Part shown: positions 9,068 through 16,302 of the stretch, one piece after another
How the letters are laid out: the number at the start of each line of letters is the position of its first letter
Position numbering within the stretch: the stretch's first letter is position 1
Source: a virus
Direction: 5' to 3' (one strand)
IMG/VR virus record: IMGVR_UViG_3300007735_000780
Coordinates: 1-64,000 of that record
Length of the DNA stretch: 64,000 nt
Program-made: the position numbers and the translations under genes
Notes under the pieces: generated by a model
Databases searched by the model: none
The model's input: the letters and a program-made list of their open reading frames with translations, nothing else
What the model was told of the DNA's origin: nothing

Positions 9068-9767
9068 CTGGAATGTCAGCTTTCGTGTCGCTCCCGTCGG
9101 GAAAAAAGGTCAGATCAACGTCTGGCTGCACCTCCCTTATGTACTCTCTTAATGCTCTAGAGTCACGAGCTAACAAATAGTTATCAACAAATTGACGAAT
9201 GTCTTTTGATTCTCTGTTTCCTTCAACTGAGGTTATCATGTATTTTAACCTGGTTGACATTTCAGGAGAATTAAATTTGTTTATTTTTTTTAAGCCTTCT
9301 AATTCAGCATTTATTTTTTTCTCATCGTGTCCTGTTAATAACTTAAAAGTTATATTAGTGCCTGTTGATGGAAGTGTAAAGGAAAATTCATTTTGTCCTT
9401 TAGTAAATAAAGACTCGTTTATTAGTTTATTATCAACTTTAGACAAATCAATTGTTTGTTCTTCACCATCATAAGTAAAAGTATAGTCTTTACCGTATCC
9501 TAAAATACGAGCTGCTACTAATATTGCGTTTTTATCACCTACAATTAAATCCTCATACTTTACATCAGAAACAATAAGTGATTTAAGTAATTCATCTAAT
9601 ACTGTTCCTTTTTGAATGTAGTTTTGATTTGATAAAATGTCTTCTTCTTTTGCGGTCATGTATTTCATTTCAATTTTTCCGCTTGAAAGAGGATTTGATT
9701 CTGAGTAGACTAAACCTTTTGAGGGTAGTTCAATAGTTTCTGTTGGGGTATTTAACCTGTTTTCCAT
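9036..9767 (-). CDS. Tail assembly chaperone / T4 gp26-like baseplate protein (T4_baseplate family)
   Basis: 243 residues. The opening 'TIELPSKGLVYSESNPLSSGKIEMKYMTAKEEDILS' region (residues 12-46) is the hallmark of the T4_baseplate (gp26) family, and 'LTGHDEKKI' is also typical. In phages with this layout it acts as the G component of the G/GT chaperones that load the tape measure. It ends in TGA at 9036, inside the start of the second-frame chaperone. It lies downstream of a strong terminator and has its own promoter element 24 bases upstream, so it starts a new transcription unit. Confidence 0.8.
   Translation of the reverse strand: MENRLNTPTETIELPSKGLVYSESNPLSSGKIEMKYMTAKEEDILSNQNYIQKGTVLDELLKSLIVSDVKYEDLIVGDKNAILVAARILGYGKDYTFTYDGEEQTIDLSKVDNKLINESLFTKGQNEFSFTLPSTGTNITFKLLTGHDEKKINAELEGLKKINKFNSPEMSTRLKYMITSVEGNRESKDIRQFVDNYLLARDSRALREYIREVQPDVDLTFFPDGSDTKADIPVGLKFFWPDI
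9050..9056 (-). promoter_or_regulatory. Candidate programmed frameshift site (T7 run)
   Basis: On the sense strand the first-frame codons read AAG TTT TTT TGG just before the TGA. Slipping +1 (or -2) over the seven T residues enters the second frame (TTT TTT GGC). A homopolymer run in the overlap of two chaperone frames is the expected signature. Confidence 0.5.
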
Positions 9768-9791
9768 AAATAATTTTGTTATAACGTTTTG

Positions 9792-9801
9792 TTATAAATA
9801 T
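9792..9801 (-). promoter_or_regulatory. Candidate late promoter element
   Basis: Exact ATATTTATAA on the sense strand, 24 bases before the chaperone start at 9767 and immediately after the tail-tube terminator. Confidence 0.5.
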
Positions 9802-9829
9802 ATTAAAATATAGTTTTTATTACAGATAT

Positions 9830-9863
9830 GAAGAAAAACAAAGCTCACAACACGTGTGAGCCT
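9830..9863 (-). terminator. Rho-independent terminator after the tail tube gene
   Basis: On the sense strand a perfect 6-bp stem GCTCAC/GTGAGC (843-848 with 856-861 of the 9 kb numbering) closes a 7-base loop and is followed by TTTGTTTTT. It lies 26 bases after the tail tube stop. Confidence 0.85.
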
Positions 9864-9888
9864 TGGTATTAATAATTAATCCTATAAA

Positions 9889-10377
9889 TTAGAAATTCAA
9901 TACGCAATAGTCTACAGCTACAGTCATTGTAATGTTAACAGCTTGATTTTCAGTATCCCAAGCATAATCACCAAAATTAGCTTCTGTTATAAATGCGCCT
10001 TTAAGAACCCATTCACTAACAATGTCTCCTACAGGTCCTAAAATGTCAATTACTAAGTCTTTTTTATAAAAGTCAGAGTAACCATCTCTACCTGTTACAG
10101 ATTCGTGATGCAAACGAACCCATTCCATTACTGCTTGAGCACCTGAAGGTGTGATTGGATCAAATAGTGTCATCTGAATGTTACCCCAAGTAGTTTTACC
10201 TTTTACTTTACGATAAACGTTAATGTGGTTTAAGGTTACTTCTCCTTGTGATACAGTTACAGCATTTACTCCTTTTATCAAATAACTTGGAACACCATCC
10301 ATATACAGGATAAACCTATTAGCCTGTTTTGGTTCAAATGCTGTAAAAAATATTTCGTTTGCGTCTAGTACTGCCAT
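9889..10377 (-). CDS. Tail tube protein (gp19-like)
   Basis: 162 residues, almost the same length as T4 gp19 (163). It shows the tube-fold pattern: 'KQANRFILYMDGVPSYLIKG', then 'VTLNHINVYRKVKGKTTWG' and 'GPVGDIVSEWVLKGAFI' near the end, as in tail tube proteins of the T4-like superfamily. It polymerises into the inner tube that conducts DNA. It has its own promoter element upstream and a strong terminator downstream, and its GC content and codon use look richer than the neighbouring fibre genes, as expected for an abundant structural protein. Confidence 0.92.
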   Translation of the reverse strand: MAVLDANEIFFTAFEPKQANRFILYMDGVPSYLIKGVNAVTVSQGEVTLNHINVYRKVKGKTTWGNIQMTLFDPITPSGAQAVMEWVRLHHESVTGRDGYSDFYKKDLVIDILGPVGDIVSEWVLKGAFITEANFGDYAWDTENQAVNITMTVAVDYCVLNF

Positions 10378-10395
10378 TGTGTTTTATTTATTTAG

Positions 10396-10405
10396 TTATA
10401 AATAT
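10396..10405 (-). promoter_or_regulatory. Candidate late promoter element
   Basis: Exact ATATTTATAA on the sense strand, 18 bases before the tail tube start. Confidence 0.5.
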
Positions 10406-10421
10406 TCGTTTATTAAATTCT

Positions 10422-12134
10422 TTATACTGGGAAAGTAGCTCCAGTTGGTGTAATGTTAAAGTCTAAGTAAATGAATTCAGCTGTTTTAGTTGGTTGTAAA
10501 TATATTTGACCTACTAATTGGTTTCTGTCAATTACATCTGGAGTATTGTTAGTATCATCCATTATTACTTTGAAAGCATACAAACCTTGTCTTTGTTGTA
10601 CTGATTCAAGATATGGGTTAACTTGGCTTAAGAATTGGTTTCTTGTAGCAATTGTGTTTTGTTCAAATACTAATGTATTTGCTACTTGAGAAATATAAGA
10701 CTTAAGTGCAATTAATAATCTTCTAACATTTACACGGTCTAAAGCAGATGCTCTAGTTTGTAATGTTTTCTGACCATATACTACAACACCTGTACCTGGG
10801 AAGGTTGCAATTGGGTTTACTTTTCCTTGATACAAAGTATCACGTGATGCTTGTGGTAATTTTTGTTCTACTCTAATTACTCTTCCTAATCCGCCTCTGT
10901 TAATACCTGCAGGTGCAAACCATGGTTCAGATACTCTGTCGTTGTATGCATAAACACCAGCAATCATTGTTGAAGCAGGTACCCATACTCTTTTACCAGT
11001 TGCAGGGTCTAGGATTTGACACCATGGCCAATAAGTAGCAACATATGAAGAATCAACACTTGCAGCTTGACCAGTAACAGTAGAAACTGAACTACCATAT
11101 GCTACTAAGTCAGGTACGTAAACATTGTCTCCTCTGTTTTGAGTATTAGTTATAATGTTATTTACTTTAGAAGTATGAGTTCCAAATTCTTTTACTAATC
11201 CAGGAGTGTACAAAGCATTAAACTGATAGTCATCTTGATTTGAAAGCAAATCAATCATGTTATCATAGTTGTCTGCTACTAATCCTTGAGTATTACTGTT
11301 ATTTATAGTATTATAAAAATTAGCTCCTCCTTTTACATCACCTGTAGCACCAGTAAATGAACCACTAGCATTTACAGGAATAGAAGAAGTATATTGAGGT
11401 TTAGCTATTCCAGCATTATCAAAATAATTAGGTGTTAATAAATTTACTTGTTTTACTCTAATAAATTTTGAAGCATTAGGATAACTACCTGTTACTTCAA
11501 TTTGGTTTGTTGATGGATTATAATTATAAACATAATCACCAATTACATTAGAAATAAAATTAGATGATAAAGGATCTAATGATAAATTAGTCCATGTTTC
11601 TAAAACAGTAGGACTGTTAGTATTATCATTTCCTCTTCTTACTAATAAATTAAATGTACCAGATGAAGTATTAGCATTAACAATCTGCCAACGAATATTA
11701 TTTGCTGAACCACTTGCTAAAGCACCTTGTGCGTCAAGTGAACTTGAACTGTTCATAATAACACCTTCAGAAATTGTTTCTAAAACAAAAGCAGGTTGAA
11801 TTAAAGCTTGAGTACTTGCGCTTATAGCTGTACTAGTAGCAGGAGAATATGAACCACTAACAACTCTAGATACCAATAATGTGTTTCCACCATTACTAAA
11901 GTAATTATAAGCGGCAATAGAAGTAAAGTATGAGTAAGTGTCACTACCACTTGTTAAAACATCTCCAAAAGTGTTTACAAAGTCACCATAAGAAGTAACA
12001 ACAGTTGGTAATTCAATAGGACCTTTTACTGTTGGGCCTACAATTGCTGCTCCTACTTGTACTGGTTGCTGTGAAATAAAGGATGTATCATTCTCTCTTG
12101 CTAATACACCAGGTGAAATTAAAGTTTCTGCCAT
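10422..12134 (-). CDS. Tail sheath protein (gp18-like)
   Basis: 570 residues against 659 in T4. It opens with the sheath signature 'SPGVLARENDTSFI', then 'AAIVGPTVKGPIELPTVV' and 'SYGDFVNTFG'. The C-terminal domain has 'NVRRLLIALKSYISQVANTLVFE' and ends in 'YLDFNITPTG', the beta strands that interlock sheath subunits. The middle (about residues 110-280) is Ser/Asn/Thr-rich and variable, consistent with the surface-exposed protruding domain. It forms the contractile outer tail, and the tube gene lies directly downstream. Confidence 0.93.
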   Translation of the reverse strand: MAETLISPGVLARENDTSFISQQPVQVGAAIVGPTVKGPIELPTVVTSYGDFVNTFGDVLTSGSDTYSYFTSIAAYNYFSNGGNTLLVSRVVSGSYSPATSTAISASTQALIQPAFVLETISEGVIMNSSSSLDAQGALASGSANNIRWQIVNANTSSGTFNLLVRRGNDNTNSPTVLETWTNLSLDPLSSNFISNVIGDYVYNYNPSTNQIEVTGSYPNASKFIRVKQVNLLTPNYFDNAGIAKPQYTSSIPVNASGSFTGATGDVKGGANFYNTINNSNTQGLVADNYDNMIDLLSNQDDYQFNALYTPGLVKEFGTHTSKVNNIITNTQNRGDNVYVPDLVAYGSSVSTVTGQAASVDSSYVATYWPWCQILDPATGKRVWVPASTMIAGVYAYNDRVSEPWFAPAGINRGGLGRVIRVEQKLPQASRDTLYQGKVNPIATFPGTGVVVYGQKTLQTRASALDRVNVRRLLIALKSYISQVANTLVFEQNTIATRNQFLSQVNPYLESVQQRQGLYAFKVIMDDTNNTPDVIDRNQLVGQIYLQPTKTAEFIYLDFNITPTGATFPV

Positions 12135-12158
12135 TTTATTAAAGTGTTTTTATTTTTA

Positions 12159-12168
12159 TTATAAATAT
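12159..12168 (-). promoter_or_regulatory. Candidate late promoter element
   Basis: Exact ATATTTATAA on the sense strand, 24 bases before the tail sheath start. Confidence 0.5.
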
Positions 12169-12185
12169 CTTGGAGAATGTACAAA

Positions 12186-12434
12186 TCAACTACTTATAAA
12201 CTCTCCCTTTTCTAAATCTATAGTTCCGTCTCCATATTTGTCTTGGAGTTGTTTTCCTAATTGTTCTTCGTATTGTTTTAATTGTTGGTAACCTAAAGAT
12301 AATTGCTGTTCTTGCAATTTAAGTTCTTGTTTATGCATTTCTAAAACACCAAATTTTTCAATTAAATCAACTCTATCTTGTCGAACTTTTTTTAATTGTG
12401 TAATTTCTTCTTGGGTTAAAACTTTTGTTGTCAT
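12186..12434 (-). CDS. Small coiled-coil protein
   Basis: 82 residues, nearly all one amphipathic helix rich in Gln, Glu and Leu ('ELKLQEQQLSLGYQQLKQYE'), ending in 'DKYGDGTIDLEKGEFI'. Proteins with this coiled coil plus a KYGDG(S/T)ID tail occur in tail or head gene blocks of many large phages; their function is not established. It has its own promoter element and precedes the sheath gene, so an assembly or accessory virion role is possible but unproven. Confidence 0.75.
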   Translation of the reverse strand: MTTKVLTQEEITQLKKVRQDRVDLIEKFGVLEMHKQELKLQEQQLSLGYQQLKQYEEQLGKQLQDKYGDGTIDLEKGEFISS

Positions 12435-12445
12435 AATTTATTTTA

Positions 12446-12455
12446 TTATAAATAT
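12446..12455 (-). promoter_or_regulatory. Candidate late promoter element
   Basis: Exact ATATTTATAA on the sense strand, 11 bases before the coiled-coil gene at 12434, directly after the glycosyltransferase stop. Confidence 0.5.
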
Positions 12456-12456
12456 G

Positions 12457-13587
12457 TTATTTTTGTAATAAAGATTTATAAACATTATAATACGATTCAG
12501 CAATATTATCCCAGTCATATTTAACACAAGTTTCTAAACCATTATTTATTAAACTTTGTTTTTGTTCTTCAGTTAAAGACAAAAAATAATTTAAAGCATT
12601 AGTAATACTATCTACAGTATACCCACAATTTATACTATTTTGGTTAGTTAAAAAATCTCCTAAACCATCTACTCTTGAAGCTAATAAAATTGATTTAGAC
12701 GCTAGTGCTTCTAAAGCTACAATTCCAAATGGTTCATGTTTACTAGGCATAATTACTGCATCTGCAGAAAACAGTAAATTTATCTTTTCTTGATTATATG
12801 CAGGTCCGTAATAATAAAGACCAGACTTTTGGTTATTTATTTGTTCTTCTAGTTTTTTAATACATTCATAGTCTCCTCCATTTTGTGCACCTACAAATAT
12901 TAAATCAATGTTATCTGGGATGTCAATGTTTAATAATGCATCTACAGATTTCATAAAAGAAAATCTTCCAATATATATTATTTTATATCTTCTATCTCCA
13001 GGTAACTTTATTTTTTCTGTTGGTGTCCATTCTTTAAGAGATATACCATTAGGTATAACTATAGTTTTATCATTAAATTGAGGAAAATACCTTGTATATC
13101 CATTTGATACATTTATAATTTTATCAGCTTTGTTTAGACCATAATATTCAGATTCAACATGTGTTTTATGTAACCAATACCCATCATGAGTATTAATATT
13201 AGTACAATTATATATTCCTGAATTTGCTAAGGCATTAGATGACAATTGCATAGAAAGTAATAGAGGAACATTATATATTTCTGCTAAATATGTTCCTGCA
13301 AAGTATGTAGACCAATCATAAGCATGAATTATATCTGGTTTTGGTAGTTGAAGAGCTTTAGCTAAATAAACAGTATGGCTTAACAATGTATTAATAGTAC
13401 CATGTGTTATATTTGGTATAGGATGAGAAACACTTATGTATTCTTTTATACCGTTGTCTTCATCTGGGTGGTCTACAATGTTGTAGTTTATTTTATCTTT
13501 AAGACGATAATATAAATTTTTAAATTGAACTCCTAATCCTCCTACTGGTTTAGAAATACTGTCAGGAAATATAACTGTAACTTTCAT
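12457..13587 (-). CDS. Family GT4 (GT-B fold) glycosyltransferase
   Basis: 376 residues. The N-terminal acceptor domain has the glycogen-synthase-like 'KPVGGLGVQFKNL' (Gly-Gly-Leu-Gly at 16-19). The nucleotide-sugar domain begins at about 203 with 'YKIIYIGRFSFMKSVDALL', and the diagnostic E-x7-E motif is Glu285...Glu293 in 'EPFGIVALE', followed by 'SRVDGLGDFL'. Retaining enzymes of this family transfer sugars from nucleotide-sugar or phospho-sugar donors. It has no membrane segment, so it should act in the cytoplasm. It sits between the glycine-rich adhesins and the sheath gene with its own promoter element. It could glycosylate virion fibres, modify a host glycan or modify DNA; the sequence does not decide. 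Confidence 0.9.
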   Translation of the reverse strand: MKVTVIFPDSISKPVGGLGVQFKNLYYRLKDKINYNIVDHPDEDNGIKEYISVSHPIPNITHGTINTLLSHTVYLAKALQLPKPDIIHAYDWSTYFAGTYLAEIYNVPLLLSMQLSSNALANSGIYNCTNINTHDGYWLHKTHVESEYYGLNKADKIINVSNGYTRYFPQFNDKTIVIPNGISLKEWTPTEKIKLPGDRRYKIIYIGRFSFMKSVDALLNIDIPDNIDLIFVGAQNGGDYECIKKLEEQINNQKSGLYYYGPAYNQEKINLLFSADAVIMPSKHEPFGIVALEALASKSILLASRVDGLGDFLTNQNSINCGYTVDSITNALNYFLSLTEEQKQSLINNGLETCVKYDWDNIAESYYNVYKSLLQK

Positions 13588-13602
13588 ATTATAACTTTTT
13601 TA

Positions 13603-13612
13603 TTATAAATAT
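13603..13612 (-). promoter_or_regulatory. Candidate late promoter element
   Basis: Exact ATATTTATAA on the sense strand, 15 bases before the glycosyltransferase start. Confidence 0.5.
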
Positions 13613-13623
13613 TATAAATTTTA

Positions 13624-14700
13624 TTAATAATAGGCTATTAAAAGAACATATCCATCACCTCCTCTTCCACCATTTCCAGCACGTGCTACTCCTCCAGATG
13701 TTACTGCACCACCACCTCCTCCTCCACATCCTATACTTCCTGATCCTCCGTTTCCTCCATTAGTACTAATACTATCACTTGCTGCTCCTCCGTGTCCTGG
13801 TGTTCCTACACCAAATGAAGAAGAGTATAAACTACTAGAAAAACCAGCTAAAATTAGTCCATTTATAAAATTATTAACACCATTTTGCCCATTACCACCA
13901 TTTGCTGTTCCTGCTGAACCTGTAAAGACTAATTGTCCGTTTTTAAAAACAGCAGAACCTGTTGCTCCGTTTTGAGCAGCATTAATAGAAGTTATATTTC
14001 CACCACCACCTCCTCCTCCAGTTCCTATACTACCATTAAATGAATATAAAGGAGTAGCATTATTAAAAATAGGAGAAGTATTTCCATTTCCTCCTCTTGA
14101 TCCTACTAATTGATAGAATAAATTAGGAATAAATGATGATTGAAACTCACCACCAATATTATAAGGAGCACCAGCTAATCCTCCACTTCCTTGAACTAGA
14201 ATTGTAGAAGAACCAGATCTAAAAAAACTATTATCACCTGCAGTTCCTTCACTTCCGATACTACTATTACCTCCTGCTCCTCCAGCTCCTCCACCACCAA
14301 CTTGAATAGTATAAGAACTAGTAGTTAAAGAAGAAGATTCAAACCAAGCAATAGCAATGGATCCTCCACCACCACCTCCACCTCCATTTCTAAGAGTATT
14401 AATAGCACTTGATTGTCCTCCTCCACCACCTGCTCCTGCTCCTACACAAACTACTTGTAAATATTTAATGTTATAATTAATACTAGGGTTTTTAGTCCAT
14501 GTATAAGTTGTAGTTACTCCTCCTGAAGCTGTGTATTCATATACTAATGTAGAGCCTCTATTAGCTGTTAAATCAAATACTGCTCCACTTTTATCTGTTA
14601 AAAACACAGAACTTCCACTAGAGTAAATTACTCCAGATTTTGGTGCTAAAGGTTCTGTTGATGAAGTTTTTATTAATGATATGTTATGTAAAATTTTCAT
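13624..14700 (-). CDS. Glycine-rich tail adhesin, paralogue 1
   Basis: 358 residues. The first 45 residues are a small conserved module ending 'GSSVFLTDKSGAVFDLT', shared with three paralogues in this window. A 'TYTWTKNPSINYNIKYLQVVC' strand pair follows, then a long domain of glycine blocks (GAGAGGGGG, GGGGGGGG, GCGGGGGG) separated by Ser/Thr/Asn loops, ending 'GRGGDGYVLLIAYY'. Glycine-rich phage domains of this kind resemble the polyglycine-II sandwich of T-even gp38 adhesins, where loops between glycine helices bind the receptor. Placement at a fibre tip is inferred. It is the last gene of the fibre run and ends next to the glycosyltransferase promoter. Confidence 0.8.
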   Translation of the reverse strand: MKILHNISLIKTSSTEPLAPKSGVIYSSGSSVFLTDKSGAVFDLTANRGSTLVYEYTASGGVTTTYTWTKNPSINYNIKYLQVVCVGAGAGGGGGQSSAINTLRNGGGGGGGGSIAIAWFESSSLTTSSYTIQVGGGGAGGAGGNSSIGSEGTAGDNSFFRSGSSTILVQGSGGLAGAPYNIGGEFQSSFIPNLFYQLVGSRGGNGNTSPIFNNATPLYSFNGSIGTGGGGGGGNITSINAAQNGATGSAVFKNGQLVFTGSAGTANGGNGQNGVNNFINGLILAGFSSSLYSSSFGVGTPGHGGAASDSISTNGGNGGSGSIGCGGGGGGAVTSGGVARAGNGGRGGDGYVLLIAYY

Positions 14701-14706
14701 TTTTTA

Positions 14707-16125
14707 TTAATAGTATTCTACTAGTATACATAAACCTGAAGAACCACTTCCTCCTACACCACTCCAAGGATAACCTTCTCCTGTTCCTTGAGATGGGATT
14801 GATGAACCAACAAATGCACTACATCCTCCACCACCACCACCTCCAGCTCCGTATAATCCTCCATGTCCTCCATTTCCTGCTACTTTACCTGTTCTATTAT
14901 TAGAACCGGAAAAATAAGTACATCCTCCACCTCCACCCCCTGTTCCTAAACCATAAGAAGCAGTGAATCCTTTTAAAGGGAAACTTTGTATAAGTTGAGT
15001 AATAATATCTTTACCAACATTATCATTACCATTAGAACCATTACTGGCTGTAAATGTATTAAAAATAGCAGGATCTGTACTTGCTGATGCTCTTCTTCCT
15101 CCAGCACTTCCACTTGTTAAAGTACCATTAAAAGTAAACACTCCTGATCCTGATCCTCCATTACCAACTCCAAACTCTCCACCAAAATTAGTAAAAGTAT
15201 CACTTCTTCCTCCTCCAGCACCTCCTCCTGCTCCTGCTATAGGTATAGCTCCAGTGTATTGTAAATTTGTTTCATTAAGTACTTGTCCGCTATTAAAATA
15301 TATTTGAGATGTTTGAGGTGGTGATAAAGAACTATAAGGTGAAGATGCAAAAGGATTACCAGCTAATCCAGCATGTGCTCCAGATCCTGTTGTCGAGGTG
15401 AATCCACTAGCATATCCTCCACCTGGAATCCCAAAGAAAGAGTATGGTCCTCTACTTGGTATACTATTTCTTCCTCCTCCTGGAACAGCTACTTCTGCTG
15501 AAAATTCACTTCCTGAAAAGATACTAAGTAGTGAACCTCCATATCCTCCATAACCTCCTTCTGCTATAACATATGAACCAAAAGAAGTATCATCTCCTTT
15601 AGAACCAGATTGAGCCCAGGTTGCGTTTACTATTTGAGCAGAACTATCAAGTGATGAAGTTACACGACGTAAAGATCCTGCTCCTCCTGCTCCTACAGTT
15701 ATAGAAACTGAGTTAGGAAGTTCTTCTGCAAAAAATTGAGCATATGTGATTCCTCCTCCTCCTCCTCCCATTCCTCCTGTAGCAACATGACTACTATTAT
15801 ACAAAGCAAAACCACTTCCTCCTCCTCCTCCAGCACCTAAACATATTACTTTTAATAGTCTTAGATTAGTAGGTTTAGTCCAAGTGTATGTTTTAGGTGT
15901 TCCATCTCCTATATTTGAACCAGTATAATAAAGAATATTTATACTACCTGTAAATAAATTAGTTAAATCAAACGTATCACCATCTGAATTAGTAAAATAT
16001 AATGTATTATATGCTCCTAAAGAACTTGCACTTGAAAATAAAAGACCAAAATTGCTAGGTTGAGCGCCTGGTAGAGGTGAAGATTCTGTTATTCTAAATT
16101 TTATAGTGTCTAAAACTTTTATCAT
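14707..16125 (-). CDS. Glycine-rich tail adhesin, paralogue 2
   Basis: 472 residues, the longest of the four paralogues. It has the same plan: an N-terminal module (residues 1-55, 'NTLYFTNSDGDTFDLT'), 'PKTYTWTKPTNLRLLKVICLGAGGGGGSG', then many glycine blocks (GGMGGGGGG, GAGGGAGGG, GTGGGGGG, GAGGGGGGG) and a closing 'GSGSSGLCILVEYY'. The loops between the glycine blocks differ completely from paralogue 1, as expected if they make the receptor contact. It lies between a 54-residue gene and paralogue 1, spaced by 6-12 bases, within one transcription unit. Confidence 0.8.
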   Translation of the reverse strand: MIKVLDTIKFRITESSPLPGAQPSNFGLLFSSASSLGAYNTLYFTNSDGDTFDLTNLFTGSINILYYTGSNIGDGTPKTYTWTKPTNLRLLKVICLGAGGGGGSGFALYNSSHVATGGMGGGGGGITYAQFFAEELPNSVSITVGAGGAGSLRRVTSSLDSSAQIVNATWAQSGSKGDDTSFGSYVIAEGGYGGYGGSLLSIFSGSEFSAEVAVPGGGRNSIPSRGPYSFFGIPGGGYASGFTSTTGSGAHAGLAGNPFASSPYSSLSPPQTSQIYFNSGQVLNETNLQYTGAIPIAGAGGGAGGGRSDTFTNFGGEFGVGNGGSGSGVFTFNGTLTSGSAGGRRASASTDPAIFNTFTASNGSNGNDNVGKDIITQLIQSFPLKGFTASYGLGTGGGGGGCTYFSGSNNRTGKVAGNGGHGGLYGAGGGGGGGCSAFVGSSIPSQGTGEGYPWSGVGGSGSSGLCILVEYY

Positions 16126-16137
16126 AAAATTAACTTT

Positions 16138-16302
16138 TTATTGGAACGTAAAATTAGGCCCATTTAATTGTTTTCTAGTACCATTAGAGTCTATAATGTA
16201 TAAAATTTTATCTGTACCCATATAAAGAGTTAAATAACCTGTTGAAGCCGCAGGAGGAATTGATCCTGTTTCTACTAATTGTATTGAGGTTACTATATTC
16301 AT
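16138..16302 (-). CDS. Small fibre-linked protein, 54 residues
   Basis: Not obvious because of its length. It starts at ATG 16302, overlapping the stop of the giant fibre gene by one base (TAATG). It reads MNIVTSIQLVETGSI, then 'TGYLTLYMGTDKILYI' and 'NGTRKQL'. It is a paralogue of the 48-residue gene at 24545-24691 (shared TGSI...P...G..TLYM.TD), which also follows a fibre gene by the same overlap and also precedes a glycine-rich adhesin. A connector, capping or adaptor role for the adhesin is inferred from this repeated arrangement. Confidence 0.75.
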   Translation of the reverse strand: MNIVTSIQLVETGSIPPAASTGYLTLYMGTDKILYIIDSNGTRKQLNGPNFTFQ

